This document shows positions 1-14,080 of a stretch of DNA of 64,000 bases, one piece after another (the stretch's first letter is position 1; each line of letters begins with the position of its first letter). The notes under the pieces were generated by a model. That model had not been told where the DNA came from. It worked only from the letters and a program-made list of their open reading frames with translations, and did not search any database. The DNA lies in NCBI RefSeq assembly GCF_050436995.1, contig NC_134755.1, forward strand, positions 7,193,001-7,257,000, read 5' to 3'. The stretch is from Anticarsia gemmatalis. Lineage: Eukaryota > Arthropoda > Insecta > Lepidoptera > Erebidae. The position numbers and the translations under genes are program-made.

Positions 1-820
1 ACCGTAGAACAAAAAAGTTCTAGCGATGTATCGTTATTAGAATTAATTAGTTACAGCAAGATTGGTATAAAATGAGCATGAAACACAAGGAATATATGCG
101 CTTTGGAGTCGTAAAATATTTTATGATAGTCTGGGATAACCTGATATTATATTTCTTCTATCTTTTTAGCGGGTCAGACACAACAATAAAGTTTGGAAGT
201 GAATGTAAGCACAGTCCTGTACGATACGACGGCGTGCGCGTTAATATCTGAGACTATCTGATAACATCAATTAAGGTTTTAGTTACAGTAATATATGTAT
301 GCTTTAACTGGATTAACTGGGTAAGTGTGGAACGACCGTTATTTCGTAGTTCTCGTATATTTGTACTTCATGGTTGTGTTTCAAATTGAATCTGTACTCG
401 CGATTTATGCAGATCGTTACACGATTGTTGATACGTGTACACGTATGAATTAATTAAATAAATTACAGTATTTGTATATTGGTATTGGCTATTCGTGGGC
501 ACCGGTTCTCCTAAGTCTAAAATAGGCTTTACTTTGTTTTAGTCGGTATTGTTGTTTCCAAAAATAATATTTCCGTATCTTTTCCCTATGCATTATTCGA
601 CAAGATGTCGTGTTAAAGAACTGAACATGCATTGTTATAAATAAACTACACGTTATTAGTTTTACTTCAACTTAAGCGCGGACAGACATAAGAAGATCGC
701 CTGCCACGTTCATTGAAATACTATTTTAGATTGATTCAAAGAACTTGCGTGATGCTCTGTTGCCTGTTACGTATTTCTAGGAAAACTAATTGCATGTATG
801 ACAATTTACGTGTTTCAAGC

Positions 821-860
821 ATCTCCCTCGGCCTACCCCTATGGGGAGGTGAGATTTTAT
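821..860. repeat. Possible decayed lepidopteran repeat fragment
   Basis: The stretch contains 'gcctacccctatggggagg' followed by 'tgagatttta'. From memory, a motif of the form gcctacccctttggggat...aggcgtgat is scattered through many moth and butterfly genomes, so this may be a diverged piece of that repeat. The partly palindromic core (cccc-tat-gggg) is visible directly. The family attribution is recollection only. Confidence 0.3.
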
Positions 861-3800
861 TAATGTTTTACAAACGTACCTATATTTTTGCAAGACTTGC
901 AGACTTGTGTCCAGCAACAAATAAACATAGGTTTGGTTATATTATTCCATCAATTAGATTATGTTTTATTAGTCGAAGATGGTTTGCGTGTTTGGATGTT
1001 TTTTTAAGTTTTAAAATGTCGGTCAAAACAAATAGCCTTTCACCCCTCAATAATGGCGTTGTATGTACAACGACTAGGTGCCGAGTATGCAGACCAATAA
1101 GCTTGGGTATTAGGTTACACGGTGAAAAGAGAGATGTTAGAAATTTAAAATAAATAGTGTATCATTTCTAGTTTTTGTTACTCGGTAAAATTAACAAAGG
1201 TAATAGTTGCAAATCACTGGAGGTTCACAAGCAAATGATACAATGATAGCACATAAACGCGCCAAGATAATAATTTAATCACGATATTAGCCGCGCTCGA
1301 GGGCAAATTGCTCCGTTTATTTTGAAATGAAAAAAAAGGAGTGTGACACACATTTAAAACAGGGGAGATAGCATCGCAAAAAGTTTAATGAATGGGACAC
1401 GGCAATGAGCATATTTCGTGTTCATTGTTGGCGATTTCTCAGAGCGATTTGCTAATAGCGGCTATTAGCCCGCCTCCGGTCAACTCCCGTGATGTTGCGT
1501 GTCGACTACCGGCCTTACTATCACACACAAAAAACGTAATTATTACTAAAACGGTAACACTTAATTGATCCTCCATGTGTAGATAGTCTTACGGTAAAAT
1601 TGGTGTCACGTTTTTTCGAGTGCCGACATTCGGGCGTCGCCGTCGCTTGAATGCCAGTGCAAAGTAGTGAATGTATCGATAAGTTACCGACTTTAATTCT
1701 ATATGTGAAAGCTTAATTACTAATAAAGATAATGCTTTACGGCCAGCGAGTTTAATTTTGATTTATTCGTATTTACGATATGTGCTCCGGACTATAATTA
1801 CTCATTATCAGATTTAAGAGCTCGTGTTTAAACCAAATTGTTATAAGCATAAAATGTGTTTGTAGCTATGTTATTACATTTCAATCATTTCGTAATACCA
1901 CACTCCTTCATGTTTTTATTCAAAGCTGTCTTGGTTCGCATCTAACGAAATTTACAGACCGTAAAATTACGGAGCAATCGGTGTAGCTCCCACTAATGTA
2001 AATGTTGAAACTATGTTACGGCGACCACAATGACCGGCAGGCCTCAAAAACATTATTGAGATTGGGACTAAGCTTTTATTTTGTGACTAGAAAAAATGCA
2101 CCCTTATGTCTAACTTTTGAAAATATAAGTAAAAAGAAGTAATGAACCATCTGAAATACGTGATTTGAAAATGTTCTGTGAATCAGACTCTGATAATATC
2201 ATAATTATATCTAAGGGTATTCTATGTAAAGTCACAATGAATCTTCTATCGATTTGAAGTAATGAATGTTGGTGTCAGTGCGGTGTTGCGGAAATTTGTG
2301 AGGCTGTAGTTAGCGACCGTGGATGATTGAGATCTGCGACACTCGTGCGGCGAGCACCTGCGCAGGTCATTACGCCGAATCTACGCGCCCGCCGCGAGCC
2401 CGCCGCGCGCCGTCCGCGCAACGGTACTGAGAGGAGACGACGACATATTTTGGGACAAAGACCATGTTATAATGACTACTTGAATCAATTAAGTTTATGC
2501 ACAGCCAAAAAAATTATCAGCGATCCTTGCTATTAGTGAAAGAACGGTGATGCGCAAATCTTTGATTTGTGATGGACACTTTAAGAACTCAATGCAGCTT
2601 TTAAAAGCGATACACTTTAGTAAGTAGATGAAATTTATAATGGACGTCTATCGGCCATCAGTAAGCCATTGCCGATAAAAATGGCTCAATTTTATGATAA
2701 CCCGATAATCAAACATTGATTTTGATTGACGACTGAAGTTCTCATTGAATGAATAGATCCGTGTCAGATTTTAAAATTTCTATACAATCTGACATCGATT
2801 CGGGATATCTAGAAAGAAAGCTTTATAATTGAATTTTGTGTACAACAGTCAATTAAAATTAACTATAATATTGACGTATACAAAAACTCAGTAGGTTGAA
2901 GAAGATCTGTTCTGATGGGAAACGAAAGTGTGCCATCACAGTTCGAGTACAAAAAGAATGATACCGATCACGTACAGAGCTGGAGTATTAAATTTTCCGC
3001 TTCGTTTTGGCGACAAACGGTTAGTGAACGGTCCAGCGCGCGTGTTGCGCTCGCGACCACTTCAATTTGGCGAGTAATGCGAAGCGGCCGCCACAGTAAT
3101 GCCGACTTTTCTTTAACAGCTCTTAAATACTCTACTATTTTTTTCGCAATATATCTTTCGTGGGCGTGATATAGAGCGGCGGCTTTCTTGCCAATTGATA
3201 AACATGTTTATCTCTATCGATGTACGATACAATTATAGGTTTTTATTTTTACTAGCATAATTAATTGTGTAATATATGTTATTTTCTTCGAATCAGATTT
3301 CTATTTGACTTTTTATAAAAAGGATATTTAATTCTAGTCCATCAAAATAGTTTTCTATTATCCGAGTAACTAAAATGTTATCTGATTGTGTAAGTCGATT
3401 TAAACGGTTAGCACCAGCAGTGTTGCATCGCTCGACAAGCGCTACACAATTGATGGATGACTGTCCAGTCCACACACACGCCAATCATGATTGGTGTCGA
3501 TCGCCTGCAGCGACAACATCCAATACATGACGCGGTAAGGATCTACCGTCGCCGACACCCACCCATTTATACGGCCCTCTTTTATTTTATCCTTATTTGT
3601 TTTTATATCTATTTAAATATCCTATTTTTAGTAGTCGGTCCAAACCTAAAAATAAATACATAGTATTGTTGCTCGTTAGGCGGGGAAGGTCGGGATTGAC
3701 TTTTTATCGCACTTCTTTTAATTAGCTCTTTCTTGTACTTACTTTATTTTAGTCTTCTTATTTGTGTCAGGTTTATATGTTCAGCTCTATTAAGATTCCA

Positions 3801-6347
3801 TTTATGGAATCTGAATAATGCAGCATCTTAAATGAATTTCATTATGATAACAGTGCATGGGGAATAAATTATTTTCATGGACGTTCATTATTTTGTTTTG
3901 TTGGCTACTATATTGGTGTAGTGTAAGTACGATGCATCGCACGATCCATATTGGATATGATATCACTGATATCAAAAATAAGTGCTGAGACTGTGACGGA
4001 CTTACGAAAGCCTAAAACTTGAACTTAGGTACAAATACTCACAGGTGAAGAGGTGGACATATCCACTAGGTATTTTTGCTGCTCAACGGTAGCAAATATC
4101 GTAACAACCCTTAAGGCAAATACAACGTTCGGAATTGATAAGAGATCTTGTTTAATACTCACTATATATCATTTTTAATTAACCAACAGTATGACAGACC
4201 CGTATCGGGGGTGTTCATTAAACTGACCATGTTATGTATACTAATTGCAGAATTGTCTCGAGGGAGCGTTAAGTCCCTTATGTCCCGATATTAAAGAGTG
4301 TGATAAACTGCCTGTATGACCATAGAAGCAACGACGTTTTTAAAAAATTACAGGATTAACTTTAAAGCTAGAATTTAAACGTATTCAATGTCAATGAGCA
4401 GACAATAGAATAATAGATACAAGTTTGTGGTCCTCATCTCATTAGGTGTAGAGCTTTCATCACGTCCGGCATCCATTTGAAAGTAAAAATCGAGCAAATA
4501 CCTACGCAGACCTCTTTATTTAGAATAGTTCGGCAGATTTATGTCGCGAGACAATATGGTCCGGCCGCCGCGAGACCCATACATACACTTACACAAAAAC
4601 TTAATGAAAGTTGAAAGTACGCTTTCACTTGTCGGCGGTATTGTATTGTGCGTCAATTGTATACAAGACAATTTCAATTGTATTTCTTAAAGTTTTTTAA
4701 AACAAGGGTGGTGTACTCCCAGACGGTACATTAACAGTCTAGCCGGTCAATGGCACAGAATTAGCCACAGCATAAATTTTAACCAGGTATCTCACACAAT
4801 GCGACATGTTCCAGATAACATTATTATCATTTTTGAGTGAAGTCATGCTAGCTTCACCAGTTGTGAATAGAATGCGTCTGAGCTGGGATTTGTATGAAAT
4901 ATTAAATGAACCATAGGCGAGCCGGCCATACATAAATGCAATAATATTGATAAGGGTATTGCAGGTATAAAATATTATATGATATTATTTTCCTGAAACG
5001 AAAAAATATTTAATTTTTTAGAGCTTTAACCCATACAACTTTTTTGGAAAAGCTTTTAATTAGCTGACGGTTTTTATATATTCTTCTCATTCGTTTCAGA
5101 ACCAAACATTTTAACAATGTATCTTACCACTAAGGACAAAGATAACTTTGTGATATTATGGGATATCTAAAATTAAGTTGCCAATTTTGATATATCCCTG
5201 TTTTTATTTTGATATATTGATATTATGTATCAAGTATGTACGTATTTCATTATTTTCATTCTTAAATTTTGAACGTACTACACAATAGATTTAACAGAAT
5301 TGTTTAGTTTTGGGAGAGAGTACTGTGAGTAGCAGAGAAGCCTCAGGTAGGTCGAAATTAAAATTTTGTAAAGAGTTATTGTTTATATGCCATAAATCTC
5401 CCGTCATACAAAATTTAATATAATTCCTAACGGTCGAAGAAATTTTGAGATCTAGTTGATATTTCTAAGGAGAAAGTACTTAAACGATACGGCACTAATC
5501 CGTTTACTGATGACTTTCAATAAAGGTACAAGAGTACTACTGCCCATGTATATGTAGAGGTCGTGTTGAGATTGAAGCGGCGTGCATTCCTGCATACGAT
5601 TTCTACCTAACACAAGTTGGCGTAAAGTACGTATTAACGCATGTAATGTTTCTATAAAAGAAACAAGTAGCACCTGTAAGTCGGCCATCAACGACTCATG
5701 CATTGCGAAAATATTTTGTGACAAGCGGTTATCTGCTGCGACATTAACCTCTCGAGCGCCCCAACGTCAAAATTCAAATATACCGTTAAGCGTCCGGGCC
5801 AAAAATGGCGCGCGAAATTGAATTGGCGGTTGGCGTTTAAGCGGCGATTCCGTCATATTTTAATACTAACACCCTAGACATACCTTATATATTTGAAATC
5901 TACATAAAATTTCCTATAGATTAAAACAATAAACCACAAATAATATTTGATAGTTCTAGCACAATAGTCGGTTTAATCTGAATATTGTGTGCTTTAGGCA
6001 TGTGTTTGAAGAAAGTCTAATAAATATTTTTAGGCAAAAAAAATAATATGACGAAAGGTCTTATCGTGTAGTTAATGAATAATGACATTAAAATCCAACT
6101 GTAAAGTATACTCAAATCTTTAAAATTAGTTAAAAAAAGTATTTACAATATTGGTCATAAAGGAACATCTCGTTGGGTCAGATGTTGTTTATGGTGCTGT
6201 CTGGCCTATATCAACCACTTATTCAAGTGTGCGCATTAGATCGTCGTCTCGTTTCATCAGCTTCAATGTCAAATATGTTTGAAAGGGATAAAGATAGTTT
6301 TAGTATTTCTTTTCTACGTTTTTTAAATATAAGATCGTTTTGCCGTA

Positions 6348-6412
6348 CCACGGTGGCGGGGCGCTTGACGGGGGTAGAACATTCAACCGTGACACGGTGG
6401 CCGGGCGCTTGA
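6348..6412 (+). repeat. Two-unit tandem duplication, about 44 bp period
   Basis: The 20-mer 'cacggtggcggggcgcttga' at about 6349 recurs as 'cacggtggccgggcgcttga' at about 6393, one mismatch apart, with a non-repeated spacer of about 24 bases. It is a GC-rich island in AT-rich DNA. No function is apparent. Confidence 0.5.
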
Positions 6413-8472
6413 GAGGTTATGTACTATAATTTACTAACATGGAAATGGAAAAGTTCCTATCTCGTGGTACAGATCTGTTATATTCTTATTTACGCTGTTA
6501 TAGTTAATTTAAACGGACGGGGCTTGAAGGCATGTGATCAATATGCGTGGAAAGTCGAGAGAGGCAGCCGTGGGGCAGCAAAGAGGACAAAAGGGAATAC
6601 AATCTAAGACTGCGTTGTAGGATATTACTTGATACGGTTTTGTTCGTATGGTAGGTCAGTTAATTGTTATACCCGACTTTTGAACAGTCATCACAAATTT
6701 CAAAAAGTTAGTTTAATTGTAAGTACCTCTGTCTTAACGGGACACCAAAAACTATAATTGTATGACTGTTTTCTACATCCTGTATGTTCAAAAACTTCTT
6801 ACTCTCATTTTAAGTAATTTATCAATTGACAATATGAAGGAAATACTTGTATATAAATCTATGTTGACCTACGACAACTCATTCATTATTATATGTATGG
6901 TAAAAAAATACCGATGTTAAAAGGTCATAACTGTACGAATTTACATAAACAGTCTGTGTTTACATTTCAACAAGTGATTTTATGTTTGAAGAGCGAGTTT
7001 CCGCTCATGTTTTTAATAAATATACATTTAAAACTTTTTGTTATATCAACTTGAGTTGAGATGTATCTTTAACGGTTACTCAACACTGCAGGAAGTGTTC
7101 ATCGAAATTTTATTATTATGATCCCACTCGATATACTTTTTTACAGTGTATTCGCAAAATAGCTATAAAACATGACGTATACTAGTAAAGTGATCGTCGG
7201 TGTAGAAACTTTATAAGTTTAATGACACGTTATATCTCAGTAATAAACTGACAATATACCATGAGTATACGCTTATCAGGGACAGGGTATAGCAGTAAAT
7301 ATTACAACATAATGCTTTATACTAACAAACTGTTCTTCCTTATAACTATTTACAAATTATGTTGTCTTTCACACACCTGTATTCTAGCTACAACGCTTTT
7401 AATATAAAGTTTATTTACATTCCGGAACTACTAATTAAACAGCGGCTTGTAACTAGGGTACGGCGATCACCGTCAGAATTCATAAGTAGATAAATTAAAT
7501 AGATATAATAATTTAATCAGCTATTCATTACATTATAATACGACTTATCCTAATGGAATCAATGTGCTATACAAATTCTTTGGAAACTACTAAACGTGAA
7601 TGTTCCGCTGTCGCACAACATGCATTTATGTCAATCATACGAAATGTTTTGATGGATCTTTTTATCCACACAAACTTTCATCTTTACATTAACTAACAAC
7701 CAATGAATATAATAAAGTTGGAAAAAATGACACGGATATAAATAACTGTTTGACAGTAAAGTTGTATTATACACGAATAGTTAAAAGTCATTAGTCATTT
7801 ATCCGACGGCGCGGTACAAAGTGACAACACACAACAAAGCGGGTCTACGTGATTATAATGAACAAGAAACGTGTCAAAATATCATGTAGAAAACGTGAAA
7901 CTTCATTTGAATTTATGTTTACAGGTGAAATAAAAACGTCATGTGTTGTGTGGACAGTGTCGTTAACGACATCTAATGTGAATGCTTTATGTCGGCGACG
8001 TGTTAACTTATAGAGGCTAACTATTCGGTATCACTGGCCACGTTTGAAAGCAAAACCAGACATTGATGTCAAGAATTCACAGAGAGTTATAAACCTTTTA
8101 ACCCCCCACGTGGTGGCGGATCGTATTGTAGGCTGTGAGAGTCAGGCCAGTCGTTAGGTCACTACAGTGCCACAGGCGTAATTAAAATTTGAGCTAGAGG
8201 GTATTGGCCGCTTGTATTCTAGTACTATAGACATAACAGTACACCCAAAGTGTATATTTGTTGATCTAAAAATTACGGAGTTAGTCACTGGTCTATCTAT
8301 AAGCGGTAATTAAAGAGATGCAGCTTCTTAGTTCTACCATGGAGGTAGAGAAAATACGATTAAAGGAAAGTATTTGCCGAGTTAATGTAAGGCGCTCAAG
8401 TAAAAGCATACATTTATCAATTTGGCGACATTATTTATAACAGTCTAAGGCGTTAGATAAAAGTGTGACTTT

Positions 8473-8478
8473 TTTATT
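8473..8478 (-). promoter_or_regulatory. Candidate poly(A) signal for Atg16
   Basis: TTTATT on the plus strand is AATAAA on the minus strand. It is the first such hexamer I find downstream of the Atg16 stop codon (9195), which would imply a 3' untranslated region of about 0.7 kb. In AT-rich DNA this hexamer is common by chance, so the assignment is weak. Confidence 0.25.
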
Positions 8479-9194
8479 CAAGATAAGTTAGAAAAAAGTT
8501 AATTTTAGAATAAGTACTACAGCAGATAATAAATATTTTACTCTGTACATTTTTTTTAAAGTCGTTGCAAAGTTAGAAATATATATATATAATAAATTCG
8601 ATGGAAAGCTTTCAGGTTTAGGAGATAATCAAAGATTTGAGTGCTAAGACGTGTTGAAAATACTTGTAACCTTTAGAAATGATCGATAAATCTCTATAAA
8701 TAAAAACTAGTTATTACTGGCATTGACTCTAAGTGGTGTTGATGCACTTATTGCTAATAAGGCTACGCTTCGCTCAACCCGTGAGAGACAGGACCGTTCA
8801 GATAAGAAACATAATACAAAAGAAATGTACCATAGAAAAAACTAGATTTAGTTCGCTTGTGTGGACAGAGTAATCCCGACAGTCATTCTATCTGCTGGTA
8901 ATATATTATACATTGTAGAGTCATAATAAATTGATACCTCACATTCTGGCTGTCAGTGCAATTAGTTAAGTCATGCGGAAGAGAAGAGACAAATAACAAA
9001 ACAGTTAATCCAATACCAATAAATATGAGTACGATTGACCCTTGATGCTAATTCAACAATCAGCAGTTAGCTTTAAAGTTATGTACATACATTAATTTAA
9101 AGGCAAGGTTATTCTCTAAAGAAAGGTCATAATAGAGTAATGTGATATTAACCTGTTCGACGGGCGGCACGGGCAGGGGCGCCTCCCAGCCTTG
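8479..9194 (-). other. Putative 3' untranslated region and flank of Atg16
   Basis: Sequence immediately after the Atg16 stop on the minus strand. The first 40 bases stay GC-rich and then turn AT-rich. No open frame of note and no repeat were seen. Its extent depends on the weak poly(A) signal at 8473-8478. Confidence 0.35.
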
Positions 9195-9288
9195 TCACAA
9201 ATCCCCCCAAATGATAGCCCTTTTGCCGCGGTCCACCGATGCCAATAACCCCGATTGAGGGTGCCAGGATACCGCCGTCACTGCTGAC
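9195..9288 (-). CDS. Atg16: Atg16 last exon: final propeller blade and stop
   Basis: Terminal exon of ATG16, the scaffold that with ATG12-ATG5 directs lipidation of ATG8/LC3 at the forming autophagosome. On the minus strand a pyrimidine-rich acceptor ending 'tttgtttgcag' precedes one base that completes a Thr codon (AC|G) from the previous exon. Thirty further codons and TGA follow. The peptide has the propeller pattern SAVTAVSWHP, then LLASVDRGKRAIIW, ending in GDL; fly ATG16 has TAVNAVSWSP followed by LASVGKNKR at the same place (from memory). The sequence forms the last WD40 strand set. Length and ending suit the family's usual C-terminus, so nothing appears truncated here. Confidence 0.93.
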
Positions 9289-12200
9289 CTGCAAACAAAA
9301 CGTGCTAAATGATACACTTGCCAACACGTGACATTATAATGTTTTTAAAAAGACTGTCCAACAGTAATTTTGAAGCGGTTAGTCCCATCTAAAATAATAC
9401 ATACGGTATCAAGTAAATGAGCTACGCAAACATTAAATTTTTTATGGTAACATGTTCGAAATAAACAACAATTGAGGCAAATTAACGTTTTGCAAGCGAA
9501 ATGTTTGCGCAGATTTTATATAGTGGCATCATCAAGGCCATCGTCATTATAGTAAGCGACAAGTCAGAATAAAGTCAAGTTCAAAGTTCGCAGTCAGGAA
9601 TTTTGACAAAATCTAAGCCTGTTGGGTCATAAAATAAAACAACTGGAGACAGCATTAAGGTTTATTACAAAACTGGAGCGTTTTTGTGCGTTGCGTGAAC
9701 CGTTACACTTCTCAGAATATTATATGAGTAGGGTATCAACGGTATCCCGCGTTATATGACTGTATATTAGAAATATTATGCCGACATTTAAATGTGTCAC
9801 TAGTACCTACAGATACTCATCACTGAACAATTACTTCAAACATTTAAAGAGACCGACAAAAATAAGTCGAATATGGTATTTGAAGTTATTCCTTTACTGT
9901 AGATGATCGAGCAATAGAAGGCGGTCACGACAAATGCAATATATTTCCAGATCTCGAAGTCCATTTCACGTATAAGGAGGCATTGTAACCAAACTACTCC
10001 ATAGACGTAAGATTTCGGTGTAGAAAATGTTTGTACGTAGCTTTGATTGTCGGAGGCCGCTTAAAGGCTTTACATCGTATCTATGCGGAGCGAGGCTTCT
10101 CATAAACAAGAATTAGCGTCGGGTTTGTTCGGTTCGTTTACACATACCGCTCCCGCTCGCGTATAACGAGCCAACCCAGGGATATCAAATACGGAGACCA
10201 GGAAGCACTATAACACGAACAAATCTGGTAATCAGAACAGCGGCAGCGATTGTTTCCTTATTGCATTCTGACGTAGATATCATCATTGTTTTTACTATAT
10301 TATGTACTATTGCAAATATGCGAACAAATGCTGCTCTACTATAACGTGAACAAAACTTCATAACAGTTAATTTATTCCATTTCATACATTGGAATTCATG
10401 GGCAGTTAATTAAGAGATGGCTTTTAATGGTTCCACCTACAGGGCACCGTTTTGAAACTGTTGTAAATAATAATTAAAGCTGAATGAAAGTTATAAAAAG
10501 TCGTAAACCGGATTTATTGATCGATTTATTCCGTACATGAAAATATAATTAGTACGTGGCCGATATTTACATGATGGCTTTTATATGGCTACAAATGGAT
10601 GTTTATCAATATGTTATCATATATCTTGCTACCGCGTGGCGTTGATTCATAACAGCTTTACACGCCTACTGTGTTCATAAACAGGTTACCCAATAAAGTA
10701 ATTTCAAGAACCTATCTACGTCGGCCATTAGCCTTTCCGCTACAAAAAGCATGCACCGCGATTAGTCGGGACCAATGTCCGAACATGCTGGGCGCTGGCG
10801 ATACACTAGCGCGTGTGATCTCGAGGGTAGTTCTAACTTACGCTGGTATTACAACAAAAGAGATTGCCCTTAAGCTAGTCTAAGAATAGCATAATTTGAA
10901 AACTTAACAACGAGCCTGCACTCTGCAGACGTAGTTAGCATGAAGATTAAATGAGCTCCGCTTCCTATCTATTGCAGCTGAAATGGTTTGCACCATATTT
11001 TCTTTACTCCATGAGAGTAAATGAGCTTCCGTTAATAATCCTCAACGTTTATTAGGCAATAACTCCTTTACCGAACCAATAAACTATATGGCGCGGAAAT
11101 TATTAAGTTGAAGCACGCAATGTACTGGTTCTCGCCAATTGTCATTTTTACGACTTTCACAATAAAATAAGCAATCAATACTCCAAAACGAAAATTAAAT
11201 GGGCTCAGAAAGGACAAAATAGAATATACGTGTGTGATGAGCGCGCCTCACGTATTTGTTAGTTTATGTGTAATGTAATTGATAACATTAAACGATAACG
11301 TGGTTGATGATAAATCACGACAATTGTCGTCGACAACAATAACGTTGTGTCGCACATGTTAGAGCTAATTTTGTGCCGCGGCCGCATGCTGGGCGTGAAC
11401 CAGCGAACAACGCAGATACGGCACACACATCTAAGTACGTACGCAAACCGACCACGGATAATATATAAAAGCGCAGGCGCATACACCATCTCTACCATCT
11501 CAGTTCTATTGTACGTTTCCGGAAACGTCCGACCTCTACCATGAATACCACTGTAATAATATGTATTGTCCACCTTTATAACATTTGGTTTTATGACTTG
11601 CTCAATAATCATTCGATATTAATGGCAAGATTATTCAAATGCGTAAACTTTGTAAGAAGTATTCTTGCAACGTGGGACGGGTGAAACGTTCACTGAAACA
11701 ACCCATTACAAGTTTTATTACATCATACAGCTATGACAAAAAGCCTATTACTGCATAATGCAGTTGAAACCAAACTATATTCATTTTTACAAAATAAAAC
11801 TAAGTAGTTTATAGGTTAATAAATAAACAAACTAACGTTAGCGAAGTTATTTAGGCGATTGCTGCAGCAGAAAATAGTTTATATTCCTGTCGCGGTTAAA
11901 AGCTTACAATTTGTTGTTGCATGCAAGATGAAATGGGAAACAATAGCTAAATGCAGAGAAAAGCAATCTCTATTGCTCATCACACTTTATTTTAATATTG
12001 TTGTGTTCAAATTGATTTTAAACGAAGATGATAAGAGTTTTATGTCGCAACGGTATATTGAAGAAAACCGTAGTAATGTTAGTTTCAATATTGAATCTGA
12101 CTCAACAATACAGCAATAAAGTGGGCGAGCAACTTAACTGTTCAAATGAACATAGAACACTGTACAAACTAAAATAAATATGGGTGTGAGTATTACTAAG

Positions 12201-13515
12201 AAAAATAATAATATGCAAGTCGAAATGCAGAGCAATGTTTCCGCGTTATTTTTGTCCTTATTACGGTAAAATTGTTTACACTATTGTGTGGTGTGTCGGC
12301 GTGAATTGAGCGCGATCGCATCGCGGCATCCACTTGTGGTGGACACGCCGAGGGAACAATATGCCCCATTTGCGGCGATTTGCAGGAGAATGGGCCCCAC
12401 AGACGGGTGCGCGGGAGTCTTGACAAAGATTCGATCAAGCCCTATTGCAGCGAGCACTCGCCGATAACACTGCGACGCTAGACAAGACCTAAGGGTAAAA
12501 CAGTCCTTTGACTGTCGCGCATGTGTACGAACGACCAGGAAGTGATATCGTAAACAAACTTCACCATTAAAATCTACGGTCATGTTCAACCACCATCCTT
12601 ATTATCTTCAACTCTTAGGGCATTAGTTCTGATAACAAGTTGTATTGAGTAAAACAAAAGAAAAACATGAATTCTGAAAGTCTTCAATACAAATTCATAT
12701 CTATATAGAAAGTCTTACTCGTGGTTTCCATAAAATTAAACTGAACACAATATTTTCCTGTTCTTATTCAAATATATTTAAATGTCATTCTTCAGTTTAA
12801 TCGTATCGAGCAGGTGTGACGATAGCTTAATGCCAAATAAATATGCAGTGTACGGTATGGGAAAGAGAAATTTGCAATGGTGAGACAGCCCGAGCCAACG
12901 TTGACCTCACGATTTCAATTGTCCATGCGAAATGTTACGGGGATACCGAACGATGTCACGAGTAAAACAATTCCAGTTTAAAATTCAAGGTCAGAAATGT
13001 GTTCGCTGAAAATTTATTACGAATCTACTAAAAGGTCACCACGGGCGTGAACGGAGCTTACAGTTACAAAGAAATGAACAAATTGATAACAAATTACTAT
13101 GCAAGCACTTGAGTCCTATTGTATCAACTGATCATCTGTTTCAAAATGGCAAATCATCAACCAACGGTAACAACAATTAAAAAAAATATATATTGCATGC
13201 ATTCCTTAAGTTTATTGAGGTTTTCTTCTTCATATTCAATATGTCTGAAAATGTGTATTTACATTATTGGTTAATAGTTATTTACTTACGTACTTAATAA
13301 CCGCTCTATTTATTATGTAACTTCAGGCAAAGGTTTCAATAATAATTAAAAGAGAAATTACACAAACATGTGCGATCAAATCTTACTGTGAAACCTATCA
13401 ATTAATTCCTGAAACTTTCTTCATAAAACTTACATTACAACACTGCATAAGCGCATAATGTTATAAGTTGGAAAATCGCTTTGCTTTCTAGTATTTATAG
13501 CATATGAATACATAC
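9289..13515 (-). other. Atg16 intron, 4.2 kb
   Basis: Phase-2 intron between the penultimate and last Atg16 exons, donor GTATGT and acceptor TTTGCAG on the minus strand. It is AT-rich. A moderately GC-rich patch near 12290-12480 has overlapping open frames on the minus strand but no recognisable protein. I found no mobile element in it. Confidence 0.85.
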
Positions 13516-13662
13516 GTATGGTCTTTGAGTATCGTCTCCAGTCTTCCTGTGTACGTGTTCCAAACGTAAGCAGCGCCGTCCGCTGCGCCCACAGAGAGCA
13601 GTCGGCCGCCCGGGCCGAACGCCGCGCGCGACCAGTCACAACCCACCTTGAACGACTCGTGA
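13516..13662 (-). CDS. Atg16: Atg16 penultimate exon: propeller blade with FKVGCDW motif
   Basis: A 147-nt exon on the minus strand with acceptor 'atttcag' and donor 'gtatgt'. It starts with one base completing a Ser codon (AG|T), reads HESFKVGCDWSRAAFGPGG, then LLSVGAADGAAYVWNTYTG and LETILKDH, and ends with two bases (AC) of the next Thr codon. Human ATG16L1 has FKCGSDWTRVVFSPDG and AAGSAEGSLYIW in this position (from memory), a diagnostic match. It encodes one full beta-propeller blade. The exon is much more GC- and CpG-rich than its introns. A substantial open frame antisense to it (13518-13748) is a shadow of the exon. Confidence 0.95.
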
Positions 13663-13995
13663 CTGAAATTGAAATATTCACCTTTGTACTATCTCGTCAC
13701 GTCCCGGCTAATAACCATTATCTATTGCTACAACTTCATAAACACTGATGCACTTTCAAACAGTATCCTCATTCTATAAACTCTACATTATATAGGTACA
13801 CCCACGAATCCCGTTACGACTTTCTTATGTTACTAGTAAGCACCTTTTATAACTGGATATTAAATTTGAGAAGACCATATTAGGAATAATTTTAGATACT
13901 TGCGTAACTGAAAAAGCCTTAAAATAATCATAAAACGCAATTTACGAGATAGATAGGCATATTAAAAGACACGTATGTAACTTCATACTACATAC
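13663..13995 (-). other. Atg16 intron, 333 bp
   Basis: Short phase-2 intron on the minus strand, donor GTATGT and acceptor TTTCAG. AT-rich, with no other feature seen. Confidence 0.9.
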
Positions 13996-14080
13996 CTGAA
14001 AGAGCGTACGATAGTGTTCATCCTCAAATCTATTAGCTGTATCGTGTCGTCTCGGACGCAAGCCAGCAAATAATTATTGT
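13996..14080 (-). CDS. Atg16: Atg16 internal exon: propeller blade RDDTIQLIDLR
   Basis: An 85-nt exon on the minus strand, acceptor 'catttcag', donor 'gtatgt'. The first two bases complete an Asp codon (G|AC). It reads NNYLLACVRDDTIQLIDLR, then MNTIVRSF, and ends with AG of a split Ser. The fly protein has CNYLICSVRDDTIKLLDLR at this site (from memory), so identity is high. The blade carries IDLR where a canonical repeat would have WDxR; the family shares this feature, so it is not a local defect. Confidence 0.95.

Larger units (their letters stand above)
1..8470. other. Intergenic DNA downstream of Atg16, no gene supported
   Basis: AT-rich sequence with stop codons frequent in every frame. 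The longest open frames (for example 713-1153 on the plus strand) begin at non-ATG codons, have no recognisable domain and read as chance. Two short CpG-rich patches stand out, about 2330-2440 and 3030-3090; neither gives a recognisable protein. I see no promoter, RNA gene or complete mobile element. A degenerate repeat fragment (821-860) and a small tandem duplication (6348-6412) are listed separately. Confidence 0.6.

Noticed and set aside
713..1153. 146-codon open frame, the longest in the first 9 kb
   Set aside because: It begins at TTG, crosses a probable decayed repeat (821-860), and has no domain or plausible splice signals.
13430..13748. Open frames on both strands over the Atg16 penultimate exon
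   Set aside because: They are out of frame or antisense to the exon whose protein matches ATG16.
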